DNA of 64,000 nucleotides from assembly GCA_965178125.1 (NCBI GenBank), contig OZ237760.1:248001-312000 (forward strand). The letters run 5' to 3'. Below the pieces are notes generated by a model. That model was given only the letters and a program-made list of their open reading frames with translations, ran no database searches and was not told the origin of the DNA. This document shows, piece after piece, positions 21,764 to 33,214 of the stretch. Numbering within the stretch: the first letter of the stretch is position 1; each line of letters begins with the position of its first letter. Position numbers and translations under genes: made by a program. Origin of the DNA: Bilabrum cf. latius. Its lineage: Eukaryota; Bigyra: Bicosoecida; Bigyra; Bicosoecida.

Positions 21764-24700
21764 ATGGCTCATCGTTCAGGCCACGGGAAGGCGAGCACCG
21801 CGACGCGCCACAGTGCCGGTGGCACCAGCAGTCGCCGCTTCCTAGACGAGGAGACTCCATCTGCCCGCGAGCGCGCCATCAAGGCCGTCGAGCGGCGCCG
21901 CGGTGGGGCGATCGAAGCCATGGGTGCGTTCGGGGGAGGGCGGGAGGTACCCTACAAGCGCAAGCTGCTGCTTCGGGCGGCGAGGGGCGAGATCCTGCAG
22001 CTCCGTGACAGGCTGCAGCGGTTCGTGCACAGCCGCTACAAGGACCTCCGGGTGCTCATGCAGCGGCTAGACACGGACTTGGATGGCCTCATCAGCCGGA
22101 AGGACTGGATCGAGGGAACGAAAAGGTACTCGTTCCCACTGACCAAGGACGAGGCCGAGCTGATATTCGCGGCCATCGACGAGGACGGCAACGACGGCCT
22201 CGACTACAGGGAGCTGCTCAGGGTCTTCCAGCCCGCCTCGCTGACGAGTGCGCCCCGCCCCGGGGACAAGGACGAGGCGAGGGCAAGGGAGGACCTGGAG
22301 GGGTTCAAGGTGTTCAGCGAGGCGCAGGTGCGAGCCATCGAGGACCTGGGGCAGTTCTCGCCGAGGGGGACCTTTCAGGGCAACACGGAGGACCCGCTGC
22401 AGCAGCAGCTGAGGGACGCAGTCAAGGTTAAGGCTGACATGAGCGCGATCGGTGAGGCCACGGTGGGAGGGGACGGGAAGCCTCCGAGGGTGGACAAAGA
22501 GGGCAAGGTGGATCTTGGGCGGGACGAGGACGATGAGGCGCGGGTGTACCACCCCTAGATGCGGAGACACGCGGCGAACAGGGACGAGGAGGTCAAGTGG
22601 GTGAGGCAGAAAGTGGCTCGGCAGGTGGGTACTCACGGGGCAGAGTTCTTCCGTTAGTTTGCCAGGTTTGACGTGCACGACCAGGGATGGATCACCGAGC
22701 AGCAGGCGCTGGCAATGTGCGGGCCGCAGGGGTTCGATTTTGGTCTCTCGCGGAGGGAGCAGAGGCTCCTCCTGGAAGAGCTGAGCGAGGGAGGGGCCGT
22801 GGAGCCCAACTCGTTCGAGCACTGGATTAGGGACCAGGACGACAGCAAAACCACGGGGCAGATCCTGCAGGAGAGCAAGGACCGCGCCTTCCGAAGTCTC
22901 CAGAGGAGGATAGAGGAGGAGCCGGAGAGGCACAGGCGGGCGCTCGAGGAGGCCGGGCCCCCGCCCGAGGACCGCACTCTCCCTGCCAGCCTGCGGGTCA
23001 CCAAGGCCTCCACCTGGCACCCGGCGCGGGTGGTGGGAGCCAGGCACGGCGACGGCAGTCCGGAGGTGGAGGCCAAGGGGGATGCCCCGGGGAACAGCAG
23101 CAGCGACGATGACGACGATGCGTGGAGGGTGGGTCGGTCGCTCCGACGCAGGGCTAGGCTGGCTGGTAGCCTGCGGCGGGGCAGAGAAGGGCAGGGCGAG
23201 CTTCTCCCTGATGAGAATGCTGAAGGCGATGCCGGACTGGTGGGTCTTGACGGGGGGTCCAGTGGACTGGCGGCGAGGAGACGGGCGGCACGGCGGGCCG
23301 CCCGTAGGATCCTGCGAGCGACGGCCACGGGGGCCGGGGCTGGAAGCACCCGCATGCCCCGCTCGCTCAAGCCGCTCGTGGAGGAGCAGCAGCCATCCGG
23401 ACCCGGAATCGGAATTGAGAGGCGACCCCCGGTGCACCCGTTGCTGGCCACCGTTGCCTCGGGGCCCAGGGCGCAGCGGAGGATGCAGAACACCGTCACA
23501 GTGGGTAGGCCCACCCCCGCCGTGAAGGGCCTCCCGCAGAGTCCCAGGGAACATGGGGGGGGATTGGGTGACTCGGACAGCGACGAGGAGGAGGGCGGTG
23601 GGAACGGGGTGTGCGGCGGCGCCACCCTGGTTCCGCTGACAACCACCACCCATGCGAGGGGCAGCAAGGGCAAGACGGGCAGGCGGTCCAGCGTGGCGGA
23701 TCGGATCGACGAGGCCAAGGCCAGGCATAGGAGGAGCAGCATGGAGCCGACCGCGCCCAACCCATCGGCAGCAGCTGCAGGCGAGTATGGTGATGACGAG
23801 ATAGAGGAGGTGGAGCAGCAGTGGGGAGGCACGCGGCGTCGGGGCAGCGGCCGAGGGTCCGTTGCTTCCTCGAGGTCGGGTTGGTCGCAAGGTTCCGCTA
23901 GCATGCGCGGCGCCGCGCATCGAGAGGGGGATGTTCCGTTCCGGGTTCGTGGCGGTCACCTCGTGGTGTCTGGCGGGGCGGGGGGAGGTGACTTTAAGGC
24001 AGCGACAGGGATTTAGTCGAGGCGCAAGCCTGCAGTGGAGAGGATGCGTCTCTAGGAGGCGAAGAGGGACATGTTTTCGCTTGAGGTGCCAGAGACTATG
24101 GGCGGGGGAACAATGGGGTCCGCGTGGGGTGATGGGGAACAAGGCGGCTCGGGCATGGGCACCCTGCGTAGGTCCTTTGGTTCCACCACCAGCCTGCACC
24201 GCGGCTAGGACACCGGCCCCAGGCAGAAGCGGCTCGCATTGAGCGGGAGGCACAGTAAGCTGGGCGGATCTGGATCTGGATCCGGAAGACACACGGCCTC
24301 GCAGCCCGTGCTGGGGCTGCGGCCGACCATGAGAGCGGCCCCTGGGCCCGGCGGCCTCGGGACGGTGGCGATCGAGAACGGCGCGGTGGGCGCGTACATG
24401 CAGCAGGCCAGGCAGAAGCAGAGGACTCAACGGACACTTCTGCGGCCGCCCCCGTCCACGACCGGTCCCAACACGGTGATCCCCCCGAGGTCCTCTGCCG
24501 CTGCCTGCACCGAGGCAGACAGGTTCGTGAGGAAAGGGCGCCTAATGCCGGGGGATTGGGAGAGGAGTGTGGCCGGGAATGGGGCCTCTATCGGGGCGGG
24601 GGCCAGCTCCAGCAGGGGCGGGGCATCTGGTGCGGGCTATCGAAGTGCGGTCGAGGGTGGTCGTGAACGTGACCTGCTTCGCCTGAGCCGAGCGGAGCCC

Positions 24701-25057
24701 ACGATCGGGGGAGAGATCGTGGGGCGGTCTACAGGGGGGGAGGGAGGGGGCGGTGGGGACCAGGGGGTGGGGGCGGGGGCGGGCACGCGGCAGCAGCGGA
24801 GGCGTGGGCAGCACCGAACCTTCGATGCGTCGCGGCATGCGACTGGGCCCGCGAGGACGGTGGAGCAGGATCGGCGCCGGCGGCGCGCGCAAGGGGGAAG
24901 CAACGGTGCCTGGGAGCGCATCCAGGCAACATACAGGCGCGAGAACATGCTGCAGGAAGAGAAATCCATGGCCCATTCCATGGCCAGGGGCAAGCATTCG
25001 CTGCTGTACCAGACCAGGCTGAGGGAGCAGCAGGGGTCCAGGTGGGCGCATCTGTGA
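21764..25057 (+). CDS. EF-hand protein with long basic disordered tail
   Basis: 1097 residues, stop TGA, five in-frame TAG. Two canonical EF-hand loops near residues 105-155: DTDLDGLISRKD and DEDGNDGLDYRE, with Ca-binding Asp/Asn/Glu at positions 1, 3, 5 and 12 largely present. A third, degenerate loop (FDVHDQGWITEQQ) comes about 200 residues later, directly after a TAG codon. The rest is Arg/Gly/Ser-rich, ending with a conserved-looking Gln/Met/Arg segment. The start at 21764 is the ATG nearest the conserved part; the frame is open upstream to ATG 21365 through further TAG codons. Likely a calcium-responsive cytoskeletal or ciliary protein by general resemblance only. Confidence 0.75.
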
Positions 25058-25256
25058 GACGCGTCAGCGTGGCGTGGGGAGTTGCGATGCGATCTGTCTT
25101 CATGCACAATCGAATAGGTGTTGGGATCATTCCATATGGCAAGCAAGGCAACAGAACCAGTTGCCTGATCTTTAGCCTGCGCAAGCGGTTCTAACCTTTC
25201 TGCAAGCCGACCGGAGATACGCCAAAAGGAGCATTTCCTTTAAACTTGCCGACAGA

Positions 25257-26553
25257 ATGAAGTCATGGGTGCTTCCGATCATCGCCTCAGCATGCGCCTT
25301 AGCATGTACTGATGATGTGGACTGCTCGCTCAATGGGATCTGTCAGTCCGGGACGTGCGCATGCGACGCGCCATGGGGTGGGCCGAACTGCGAGCTGCTG
25401 CAGTTCAAGCCGGTTTCATACCCTCAAGGATACGGCACAGCCACGACGGTGGCTACGTGGGGCGGTAATGCCATATACAATGAGACTGATGGCCTCTACC
25501 ACATGTTCGTCTCCAGGATGACCAATGAATGCCAGCTAAACAGGTGGACCAAGAACAGCAGGATCGATCACGTAAGAGTTTTGATCTATTGAATAATTTG
25601 GCTATGACTCTAGCGTACATTGTCCCCTCGAGCACGAGTTTAACCGTCGCACGCAGGCGGTCTCCCCCAACATAACCGGGCCGTACACTTTCATGGACAT
25701 TGCGATCAACACGTGGTCCCACAACGCCGCTCCAGTGCAGCTCAAGGACGGCACGTTTGCCATCTTCCACATCGGGGATGGCACCGGGGCTCCTGACGGC
25801 GGGGCAAACTGCACGAATGCCTCCGAGCCGGACGCTGCTGCGGCATCCACGACCGGCTTGCGGGCAGGAACACTGGCAGGAAGGAAAGACGGATGGCGCG
25901 GGGAACAAGGTGCCTCTAAGAGTGCACCTAGCGACCATGCCTCCTCCCGCTCTTCCTCCGGGTCGACCATCCACGTGTCCAACTCATTGTACGGCCCGTG
26001 GGAACCCCTGCAGCCCAACCCGCTGCCGGGCTGCAACAACCCGGCGCCGTGGGTGCACCCCGACAACGGGACCGTGTACATCGTCTGCAGGCCCAAGATC
26101 TACCGCACCGACAACCTGACGGAGGGCTGGACTTACGTGGCCGATGTGCCCACGCATGGCGGCGCCGGCCCCAACCAGGAGGACCCCTTCCTGTACACGG
26201 ACAAGCGGGGCAACTGGCACGCGATCTTCCACACGTACGATCTCACGCACCCTGACCAGTGCAGGAACAGCACGGTCTCGTCACACGCGTTCTCCCCTGA
26301 CGGCTACAACTGGACCATGAGCCCAGTGCAGCCGTACACCACCCAGGTGCCCATCGGCATGGGCGAGTATATAACGGTGTCCACGAGGGAGAGACCGAAG
26401 CTGTGGTTCAACAAGGAGGGGGTGCCGACGCACCTGTTCAATGGGGTGTGCAGTGCCGCGGCATGCCCAGGCATTCCCTGCGTCAATTGCAAGACGGCCG
26501 GTGGATTCTGGGACTACACCCTCGTGGCGCCGCTCTCGACTGCGGATGACTGA
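25257..26553 (+). CDS. Secreted EGF-domain plus beta-propeller glycosidase-like protein (copy 1)
   Basis: Two exons, 25257-25571 and 25657-26553; 403 residues, stop TGA. A signal peptide leads into an EGF-like module (CSLNGICQSGTCACDAPWGG). A five-bladed-propeller-type domain follows, resembling GH43/GH62-like families: WGGNAIYNETDGLYHMFVSR, then HNAAPVQLKDGTFAIFHIGD, GPWEPLQPNP, CNNPAPWVHPDNGT, EDPFLYTD, GNWHAIFHTYD. The match is by pattern; catalytic acids were not assigned, so carbohydrate binding or hydrolysis is inferred. Paralog of the gene at 34970 with the intron in the same place and phase. It carries CAG at 25738-25740 where copy 2 has TAG. Confidence 0.85.
25572..25656 (+). other. 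Intron of EGF/propeller gene copy 1
   Basis: Donor GTAAGAG after SRIDH, acceptor ACGCAG before AVSPNITGPY; 85 bases, phase 0. Confidence 0.9.
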
Positions 26554-26656
26554 GAGCCGCGAGTGGGCGACTGAGGGGCCTGTGGATTCTGGGACTACAC
26601 CCTCGTGGCGCCGCTCTCGACTGCGGATGACTGAGAGCCGCGAGTGGGCGACTGAG
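26501..26656 (+). repeat. 81-base tandem repeat over the 3' end of gene copy 1
   Basis: Two direct copies of about 75 identical bases, offset 81. The first holds the last codons and TGA of the CDS; the second is a non-coding duplicate directly downstream. Confidence 0.9.
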
Positions 26657-26734
26657 TGGCTTGTAAAATGGAGTATTCTAGCTTAAATGTTCCGAATGAA
26701 GCAGGACACAAATCTCTGCAGCCTGCCGAGTGGT

Positions 26735-26888
26735 GATTCAATGGCACCCCTACTGACGAATACAGAGCATCCATGTACAGTGATGTTTGGGCCGATAGTG
26801 GTATACTGATCGGATCAATTCCGAGTACGAGCTGAGCGAGACCAGCGCTCTCACTTAGGGGAATTCAGAAGAAGATAAAGGAAATAAT
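26735..26888 (+). repeat. Split direct repeat A1 (left end of element)
   Basis: 154 bases starting GATTCAATGG, repeated exactly at 33061-33214. Confidence 0.95.
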
Positions 26889-27369
26889 GCTCAGCCAGCA
26901 GAGTGCGCAATGGAAGCAAAGCCGGGCGATCGTGGCGCGAATGACCACTCGTATGGCCCCAACGGTGAGGCGGAGGGTGAACGCTGTGGGTGGTGTTTTC
27001 GATGTGTTTCAAGGTATGGCTGTTGAACACATGTCGAGCTTCTCGGAGCCTGTCGTACGCGAGGCTGTGAACATGCTAAACAAAGAAGGGGCAGATGCGC
27101 AGCGGGCTCTGTTGGGCAGCTGCGTACGCGGCCACACGCCGGTCGCTTCCCTGGGCGCAGGGGCTGCCGTTATGGGCGTGTTCAAACCGACCACGACGCC
27201 AGACGTGGAATCGGGCCTGCGTGGCGCTCTGGAAGTGGCAGCAGGGTTCTCAAAGGACGATCTGATGCCCGAGGACCATGTTCGTCGGCGAGCGCGGCGA
27301 CGGGTGGAAACTCAGACCAAGATGCGACGGGCAGCAATGGGGTGCTCCCACTCTGGGGAGCACCGGTGA
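26887..27369 (+). CDS. Retrotransposon ORF1 (unknown, possible Gag part)
   Basis: 160 residues, ATG straddling the end of A1, stop TGA. Basic and Ala-rich with no recognised motif and no TAG. Being the first ORF after the left repeat it may be part of Gag. The next ORF is in another frame and lacks an early ATG, so frameshifting or splicing between them is possible. Confidence 0.5.
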   Translation: MLSQQSAQWKQSRAIVARMTTRMAPTVRRRVNAVGGVFDVFQGMAVEHMSSFSEPVVREAVNMLNKEGADAQRALLGSCVRGHTPVASLGAGAAVMGVFKPTTTPDVESGLRGALEVAAGFSKDDLMPEDHVRRRARRRVETQTKMRRAAMGCSHSGEHR

Positions 27370-27443
27370 TCCCGGTACCATCCGGGGCATCAACAACAGC
27401 ACCATTCACGGGGTCAAGGCCTGAACGTGTAGCCGGGGGGCCG

Positions 27444-29234
27444 ATGGGAGCGCACTCACTGGGCCGGGGCATCATGGACGGTGGCGGGTTTGGGTGGAAA
27501 CTGCCTGCCCCAAGCGGGGGGGCCGGTGCAGGGGCGACTGCTACCTCAGGCCATCCGCCGAGCGAGCTGGGCCTCTTTGATTTTGGGGGCGGATTCAGCC
27601 ATGGTGGAGTGACTGCGGCCGATGCTGGGGCGGGTGGCAAACCAGCGGGAGGTCCAACGGCAAGCCGCGGTGCCAGCGCGGTGTTTGGGGCGCAGGCGTC
27701 GATGGGCACCATCTCGGGCGCAACGCTGGGAAAAAGGGGGAGAGCGGAAGAGGTGGGGGAAGCACAAGCTCCCTGGGAGGCCATTGTGGCGGATTCGGAA
27801 CGTCGCACCAAGGCGGCAAGGCGCGAGCAAGAGGTCGAGGGAGCATCCGCGGGAGCAGGAGAGGCGACCGCGAGTGACGCGATCGACAAGCGAATTCAAC
27901 AGGCGGTTGCGGCCATGGCATCGGGTGAGCCCAATGGTACGTTGTAGTTGCTCCGTGCCCTTGCGCTTGAGTTAAATGCCCGGCCCGAGCACTCCACCCA
28001 GGCGATTAAGTCGTCAGCCGGCGCCTGCAAGAAGTCACCATACCAGGGCCAGGTCGGAGCAGACGATGGAGACGGCGCCAAGGAAGTGCATAATTCCATT
28101 CCCACGGCGAAGGGAGTTGACTCTTTGTTCTACGACACCGTACGGTCTTAGGAGGTGCTTCAATTTAGGGACAGTGCACGGTATTTGGCCGAACTCGGGG
28201 AGGAAGGCGAGAGAGCTAAGGACTTGGCCTCAGTGGCGCTGACGAGTGCGGACAAGGCAAAGATTTCGTTACTTCGGATTGAACGCCCCGCGCAGATAAT
28301 GTTCGCTTCTATGGCGAGTGCGGCTGGTTTTCGCCGGGAGTCAGGATCTGGCCGCAGCTTTCATGTGGCACCGGTGCTGGAGGAGGCGGGTGATTTGCTC
28401 ATGCCGGACGGGATCAGGCAATTTGCGAGTAAGTGCGGGTAGCACGTGTTGTCGGGAGTGGCAGAACTGGAACAAGGCAACATTTTTCGATTACCCACGA
28501 TATTGACCAGATCGGTGTGTGGGGCGCTCGAGTGGGTCGTGGCAGGGAGCACGTCGTTGCTGAAGGTGGTTATCACACTTGCGACACTGCTGCACCAGGA
28601 TAAGCATGCGGAAGCCAGGGCAGTAATGAGCAAGCTTCACGAGGCGTTGGAGATTGCAGTGCGAAGAATGTTCTTGGGCTTAGGGATGGTCCTTCATGCG
28701 GCAGCAGTCCGCACGGCAGGTGGAGGCAACGGGGACACAGCCAATACGGGTCAGCATTTCGTGTTAGCAACTGCTCTGCGCATGATTTTGATACATAGGG
28801 TGGCACCAGTGGGGAGAATGGATACTCCTGCGGTGCTTCGACTGTGGTAGTTGCGGAGCGAGAACGAGACCCCGCTGCGGATGACGCAGACTCAGGTGGG
28901 GCCCACGTGGGAATTACTGGGACTGAATCCGGCAGGCAACCATAGCGCTATGGCGTGGGAGGATGTGACAGCCGCGATAGACAAGTCAGCATTGGAGCGA
29001 GCGAAGCGGGTGGCAAAGGAGCATGGGGCCGCAGCTGGAGGAGCGGGGGCAGCGGCAAAACGGTAGTCAGCGAAGGCCAGCAGCAGCAGCAGCAGCAGCA
29101 GTAGCGCGAGTGCGGGTGGACAAGAGTCGCAGCAGGAGTCAGAGCGCCAAAAAGGGACGACATCGGGGCCCAAAACGTAGGCGGAGCCCCGTACCTCCCC
29201 AAGACGAAGTGGCCGACTAGCGGGGAATGGGTGA
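27444..29234 (+). CDS. Retrotransposon Gag-like ORF
   Basis: 596 codons plus stop TGA from the first in-frame ATG; the frame is open upstream to about 27260. Contains about six in-frame TAG. Gly/Ala-rich N-terminus, helical middle, Ser-rich C-terminus ending RRSGRLAGNG. No zinc knuckle seen. Called Gag-like only from its position before pol. Confidence 0.6.
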
Positions 29235-31626
29235 CGCGGCCCGAGCCAGGGGAAGGGCTGCAGTAGTGTAGGCATGTGCACTATCTTCGGAAGCAGCGCA
29301 AAAAATCCTGGCTCAGCAGAAGACTCCGACCCTACAGCGTGGTGAGCCGAGCCTGCGGACACTGGATGGGCGGTGCATTGTGACGGACATCATGGAACAC
29401 GCGGACGAATTGTTGGACTAGGTTGCATCTGCAGGCCCCTCGAGACGATGGCACGAGGTGCAGATGGAAGCAGCCGGCTATTCTGTGGACAATGACGGTG
29501 ATGCGGGAGCGGGGATGACTGGGGATGCGCCGTCAGCATTGGGTGCGGACGGGATGTGGTAGGCTTGGGCACGATGCCTGGCAAAGCGGGACAAGATTGA
29601 CTTGCGGTCATTCCCACCGGGCTAGGCACCATCATCTGCTTTGGACGTCTGGTATGGAACGTTGTCACACTGGGAGCGTAGGGGCGAACTGCAGCAGGGG
29701 GAGCGATGGGCAGCACGCTAGCCGTGTACGCTGTCACCTCGTGGAGCATGGCAGGCACATTTGGCTCGTTGTCGACGCTGCGGGGCGCGGGGCGCAGTGG
29801 AGCCCGATTGTGTAGCGGGCCGGGGGTTTGTTGGACTGGCACGACATGGGCTTCGGGCGGAGGCAGTCTTGAAGGTGTTGGGGGCGCAGCCGGTACGGGC
29901 TGACCCGAAGGACTTGCCGGCGGACGAGGAGGATGTAGTCCCGTTCGTGGAAGCAGCAGCGAGTGCAGGCAAGATTCGACCGGTGGAGGGCGCCGCGGTC
30001 TAGGTGACGCCTATGTTCGTTGCCAAGAGGACCGCAATCGAGGTACAGCAGCGGGAGGGTCAGACACCACGCTTGGTGCAGCGGGAGGACACGACTGGCA
30101 AGCAGCGCCTAGTCACGGATATGAAGCGCTCGGGCGCGAACGAGGCATTTCTTGACTTGCGTTTCCGGTATGGTGATTTTGCTCGGCATTTAGCAGAGCG
30201 CGTGGGACGTGACAGGCACGAATGGGGGGCAGCCTTCGATTTCAAGGCGGCATATCATAGTATAGCGCTGGCACCGGGGCTGCAGCGATGGATGGCAGTT
30301 CGCGGAGTGGGTGGCAGCATGTTTTAGTTTGTGGTCTTGTCGTTTGGTTGCAGAATGGGCTGTTTTGTCGCATCAGTAGTGTTGGCAGAGTGTTTAGCGG
30401 GGGTGCGACTGCGCACCGCACATTGGGCTTTTGGGTACATTGATGATGGCTTTCTGTCAGCACGTACGGAGGCCCGCACTATGTAGTTGTTGTGGTGTGC
30501 CGTGCTTGTAGCGCGGGGGATTGGCATGAGGATATAGCCTAGCAAACTTACCTTTCCAACATAGGTGATTGAGTTCCTTGGGCTAAAGATTACCCTGGGA
30601 GCCCACTTGAAGGTGACACTGCGCTCGGATCGATGGCCACGGATCCACGCAGTGCTGAGGACCGTTGAGCGAATGCGAGCTTTCAACATGCTAGCAACGA
30701 GTGCGCTGGCGGTCAAGGCTGTGGAGAAACTGGCAGGACAGTTGGGCGCGGCTGCGGCAGTAATCCCCCACGCTTCGCAGCACGTGTTTGCGATATACTA
30801 GGCGGCTGCAAAGGCTCGCAAAGGTGGTAGGCACATCTGGACGGCAGAGTTCAACGAGGAATTTGAGTGGTGGCTGACATGTAGGGACCGCGGTATCTTG
30901 ACAGCGGCAGCAGCTGCACCGATATACCCGTTGCCGGAGGGGAGAGCATCCGTGTTTTGTGCTGACGCGTCAGCCCATGGACTGGGTGCAATGTGGCGCC
31001 GAGGCAATGGTGATTCTGGCTTGATGCAAATGGGTTTCCACGAGGACATGCAGTTACTATCCAGTACGGCACGCGAACTAGCATCACTACGAGCTTTTTT
31101 GTCAGGACCAGGCTAGTTGGCGAGGAGCCAGACTTGCCCAGAGGCGCTCTTCGTGCTGTCAGACAATCAAGCCCTGCCAAATTTGCTGCGGAAGGGCGGC
31201 TCGATGAAGGCTGGGTAGCGAGATGAGCTGCGAGAGATTGGAAGGCTGGCTGAGAACTTGGGATACGTGATCTTCCCCGTGTGGTAGAGGCGAAGTACAC
31301 CGATCATGGTGGCATGCGATAGATTGAGCAGGGTGGAGGACGGTGCTGGTCAACTGGTGTAGACGGCGGGGCAGCGCGTGGGCAAAACGGGGTTTGTCTC
31401 GGCGGCAAGGGCGACATCTGACTCAACTTTTCATGCACCATTTCATCTTCGCAGGACCATTTGGGGAGCTGATCCCAGTGACTGGACGAGCAGGCTCAAG
31501 TGCTGCGGCACAACGGCGAGCAGCGGTGGCGGCGACTAGGACCCTGATGCTGTAGGAGAGTCAGCAGCTCGGCAAGGGAGCTCTGGACGCGCGCAGGCGG
31601 AATCTGACCATGCAGGCGGAACTTGA
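29227..31626 (+). CDS. Reverse transcriptase - RNase H polyprotein of YR retrotransposon
   Basis: 799 residues, stop TGA; its ATG overlaps the Gag stop (ATGGGTGA). RT motifs: FDFKAAYHSIAL near residue 338, FVVLSFG after a TAG, GYIDDGFL near residue 404, and VIEFLGLKI after a TAG. RNase H motifs: FCADASAHGLGAM near 576, STARELASLRAF, LSDNQAL near 645, and CDRLSR. Two TAG codons (30325-30327 and 30562-30564) sit where related RTs usually have Gln, in the YQF..LPFG and PTQ..EFLG motifs. Makes cDNA from element RNA. Overlaps the recombinase ORF by 194 bases in another frame. Confidence 0.88.
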
Positions 31627-32671
31627 GGTCGGGGATCCGGTGGAGGCCATGTGGGCTTTGCTGACGGAGTAGTGCGCCGCCGGGTTGAAGTATGCCACAG
31701 TGTTGCGATTGTTCCAAGCGCAAACGGCGTGGTTCAGGTCAGCGGAGTTCCCGCGTACCCCACTCGCAGACGTGGAGTACAGGCAGGTCAAACTGGCCCT
31801 GCTCGGCTACAAGCGTAGATGTGCCGGGGCGACGGATCCGGACGCGGTACGTGCCCTACGTGTCCTGGTGGACAACCCTGTAACGTTGCGAGCACTAGTG
31901 ATGATGGCCTGGTAGCTGCAGGCAGAGTGGGATTCGATGTGGCAAGGCCCAGCTGCGCTGGCCCGTGCGGACTACAACTCAACACCAGCGGTTCTCGATA
32001 CATTTATGTGCTGCTATGTGGGGACATTCTGTGGCTTGGCCCGGTGGCCAGATCTGGTGCATCTGGCAATAGGGGAGATAGAGTGGACTGCAGCGTCTGA
32101 TGACAACGAGGTTGTTCCCGTGGCACTGATTGGGTGGCAGCGGTACAAGTCGCGGGTGCTCGGCGGCAACCCCGAGCAGCGCCCGCCAGCGGTCATTCCA
32201 TGCTTGCCGGATGGATTCGAGGAGTTGTGCCCGTATCGGTGGCTGAAGTGGTGGGTATCAGTTCGGTAGCCAACACAAGGGCAGCGCGGGGAAGTATTCG
32301 CCTCTCGAACACGGGCTGCGCACAGTGCCACGCTGCAGTGGATAACAGCGCAAGGGATTCCTGTGCACCGCAAGGGGGAGGGTGTGTACGCCTTCAAGAG
32401 TGCGGGAGTGTCAGCATTGCGCCAGACGGACCCAACCAAGGACGAGAAGTACGTGCACGGCCAGGCTGGGTGGTCTCTGCCCAACATGCCAGCGGTGTAT
32501 GATCGTTACTCATTGATGGAAGCGGCAAGGGTTACGAGGAGTGGGATTCTTCGGGCTATGGTGGGAGCTGGCTCCATCCCAGAACTTCTGAAGACTTGGG
32601 AATCCCAACGCAGGGAGCTTCACCGGAGCCCAGTGAGCAGTGGTGGGGGTGAACGGGATTCAGGGCTCTAA
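31433..32671 (+). CDS. Tyrosine recombinase of YR retrotransposon
   Basis: 412 residues from the first ATG in frame, stop TAA just before B1. Box I-like segment FCGLARWPDLVHLAIGEIEW holds the first catalytic Arg candidate. The C-terminal part YAFKSAGVSAL, then HGQAGWS and MPAVYDRY resembles the H-x-x-R, GW and Tyr nucleophile region of DIRS-type recombinases. The usual His and Arg of HxxR appear as Tyr and Lys, so it is divergent or damaged. Five in-frame TAG. Expected to integrate the circular cDNA without target duplication. Confidence 0.7.
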
Positions 32672-32679
32672 CTGGGCCA

Positions 32680-33060
32680 GTGGGTGTTCCTTGCGGCGTT
32701 CGATGGGCGAACAGCCAAAAGGGGGGCCCAGTGTAGATCCCGTGGCCAGTGGCAGGTAGTCCCCATAGCGGCTTGAAAGGTCCGTGCCGCCTGCCCAGTG
32801 CCCGGGGAAGCACCAGCCAAAACCAAAGCGCCACGGAAGGAGGAGATTACGAGGAGCAGGTACTAGGTACGAGAGTGGAAGCTGAGGGCAGGACAAAGCG
32901 GCCAGCCGGGCCTAGGCGGCACGGAGACGGCCGTGCTAGCGACAGACGAGTGGGCGACGGTGGGTAGCGGCGCACGAGTGGCGCGTGGCGGGAGAGGGAG
33001 AGTGCTGGGGGAGCGAAGCATTGAGCGGTTGATCGACAGATCCACATTACCAACCATCAT
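32680..33060 (+). repeat. Split direct repeat B1 (internal)
   Basis: 381 bases from GTGGGTGTTCC to ACCATCAT, repeated at 34498-34878 and directly abutting A2. Confidence 0.95.
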
Positions 33061-33214
33061 GATTCAATGGCACCCCTACTGACGAATACAGAGCATCCAT
33101 GTACAGTGATGTTTGGGCCGATAGTGGTATACTGATCGGATCAATTCCGAGTACGAGCTGAGCGAGACCAGCGCTCTCACTTAGGGGAATTCAGAAGAAG
33201 ATAAAGGAAATAAT
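33061..33214 (+). repeat. Split direct repeat A2 (internal)
   Basis: Second copy of A. The B1-A2 junction reads CATCAT then GATTCA. Confidence 0.95.
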
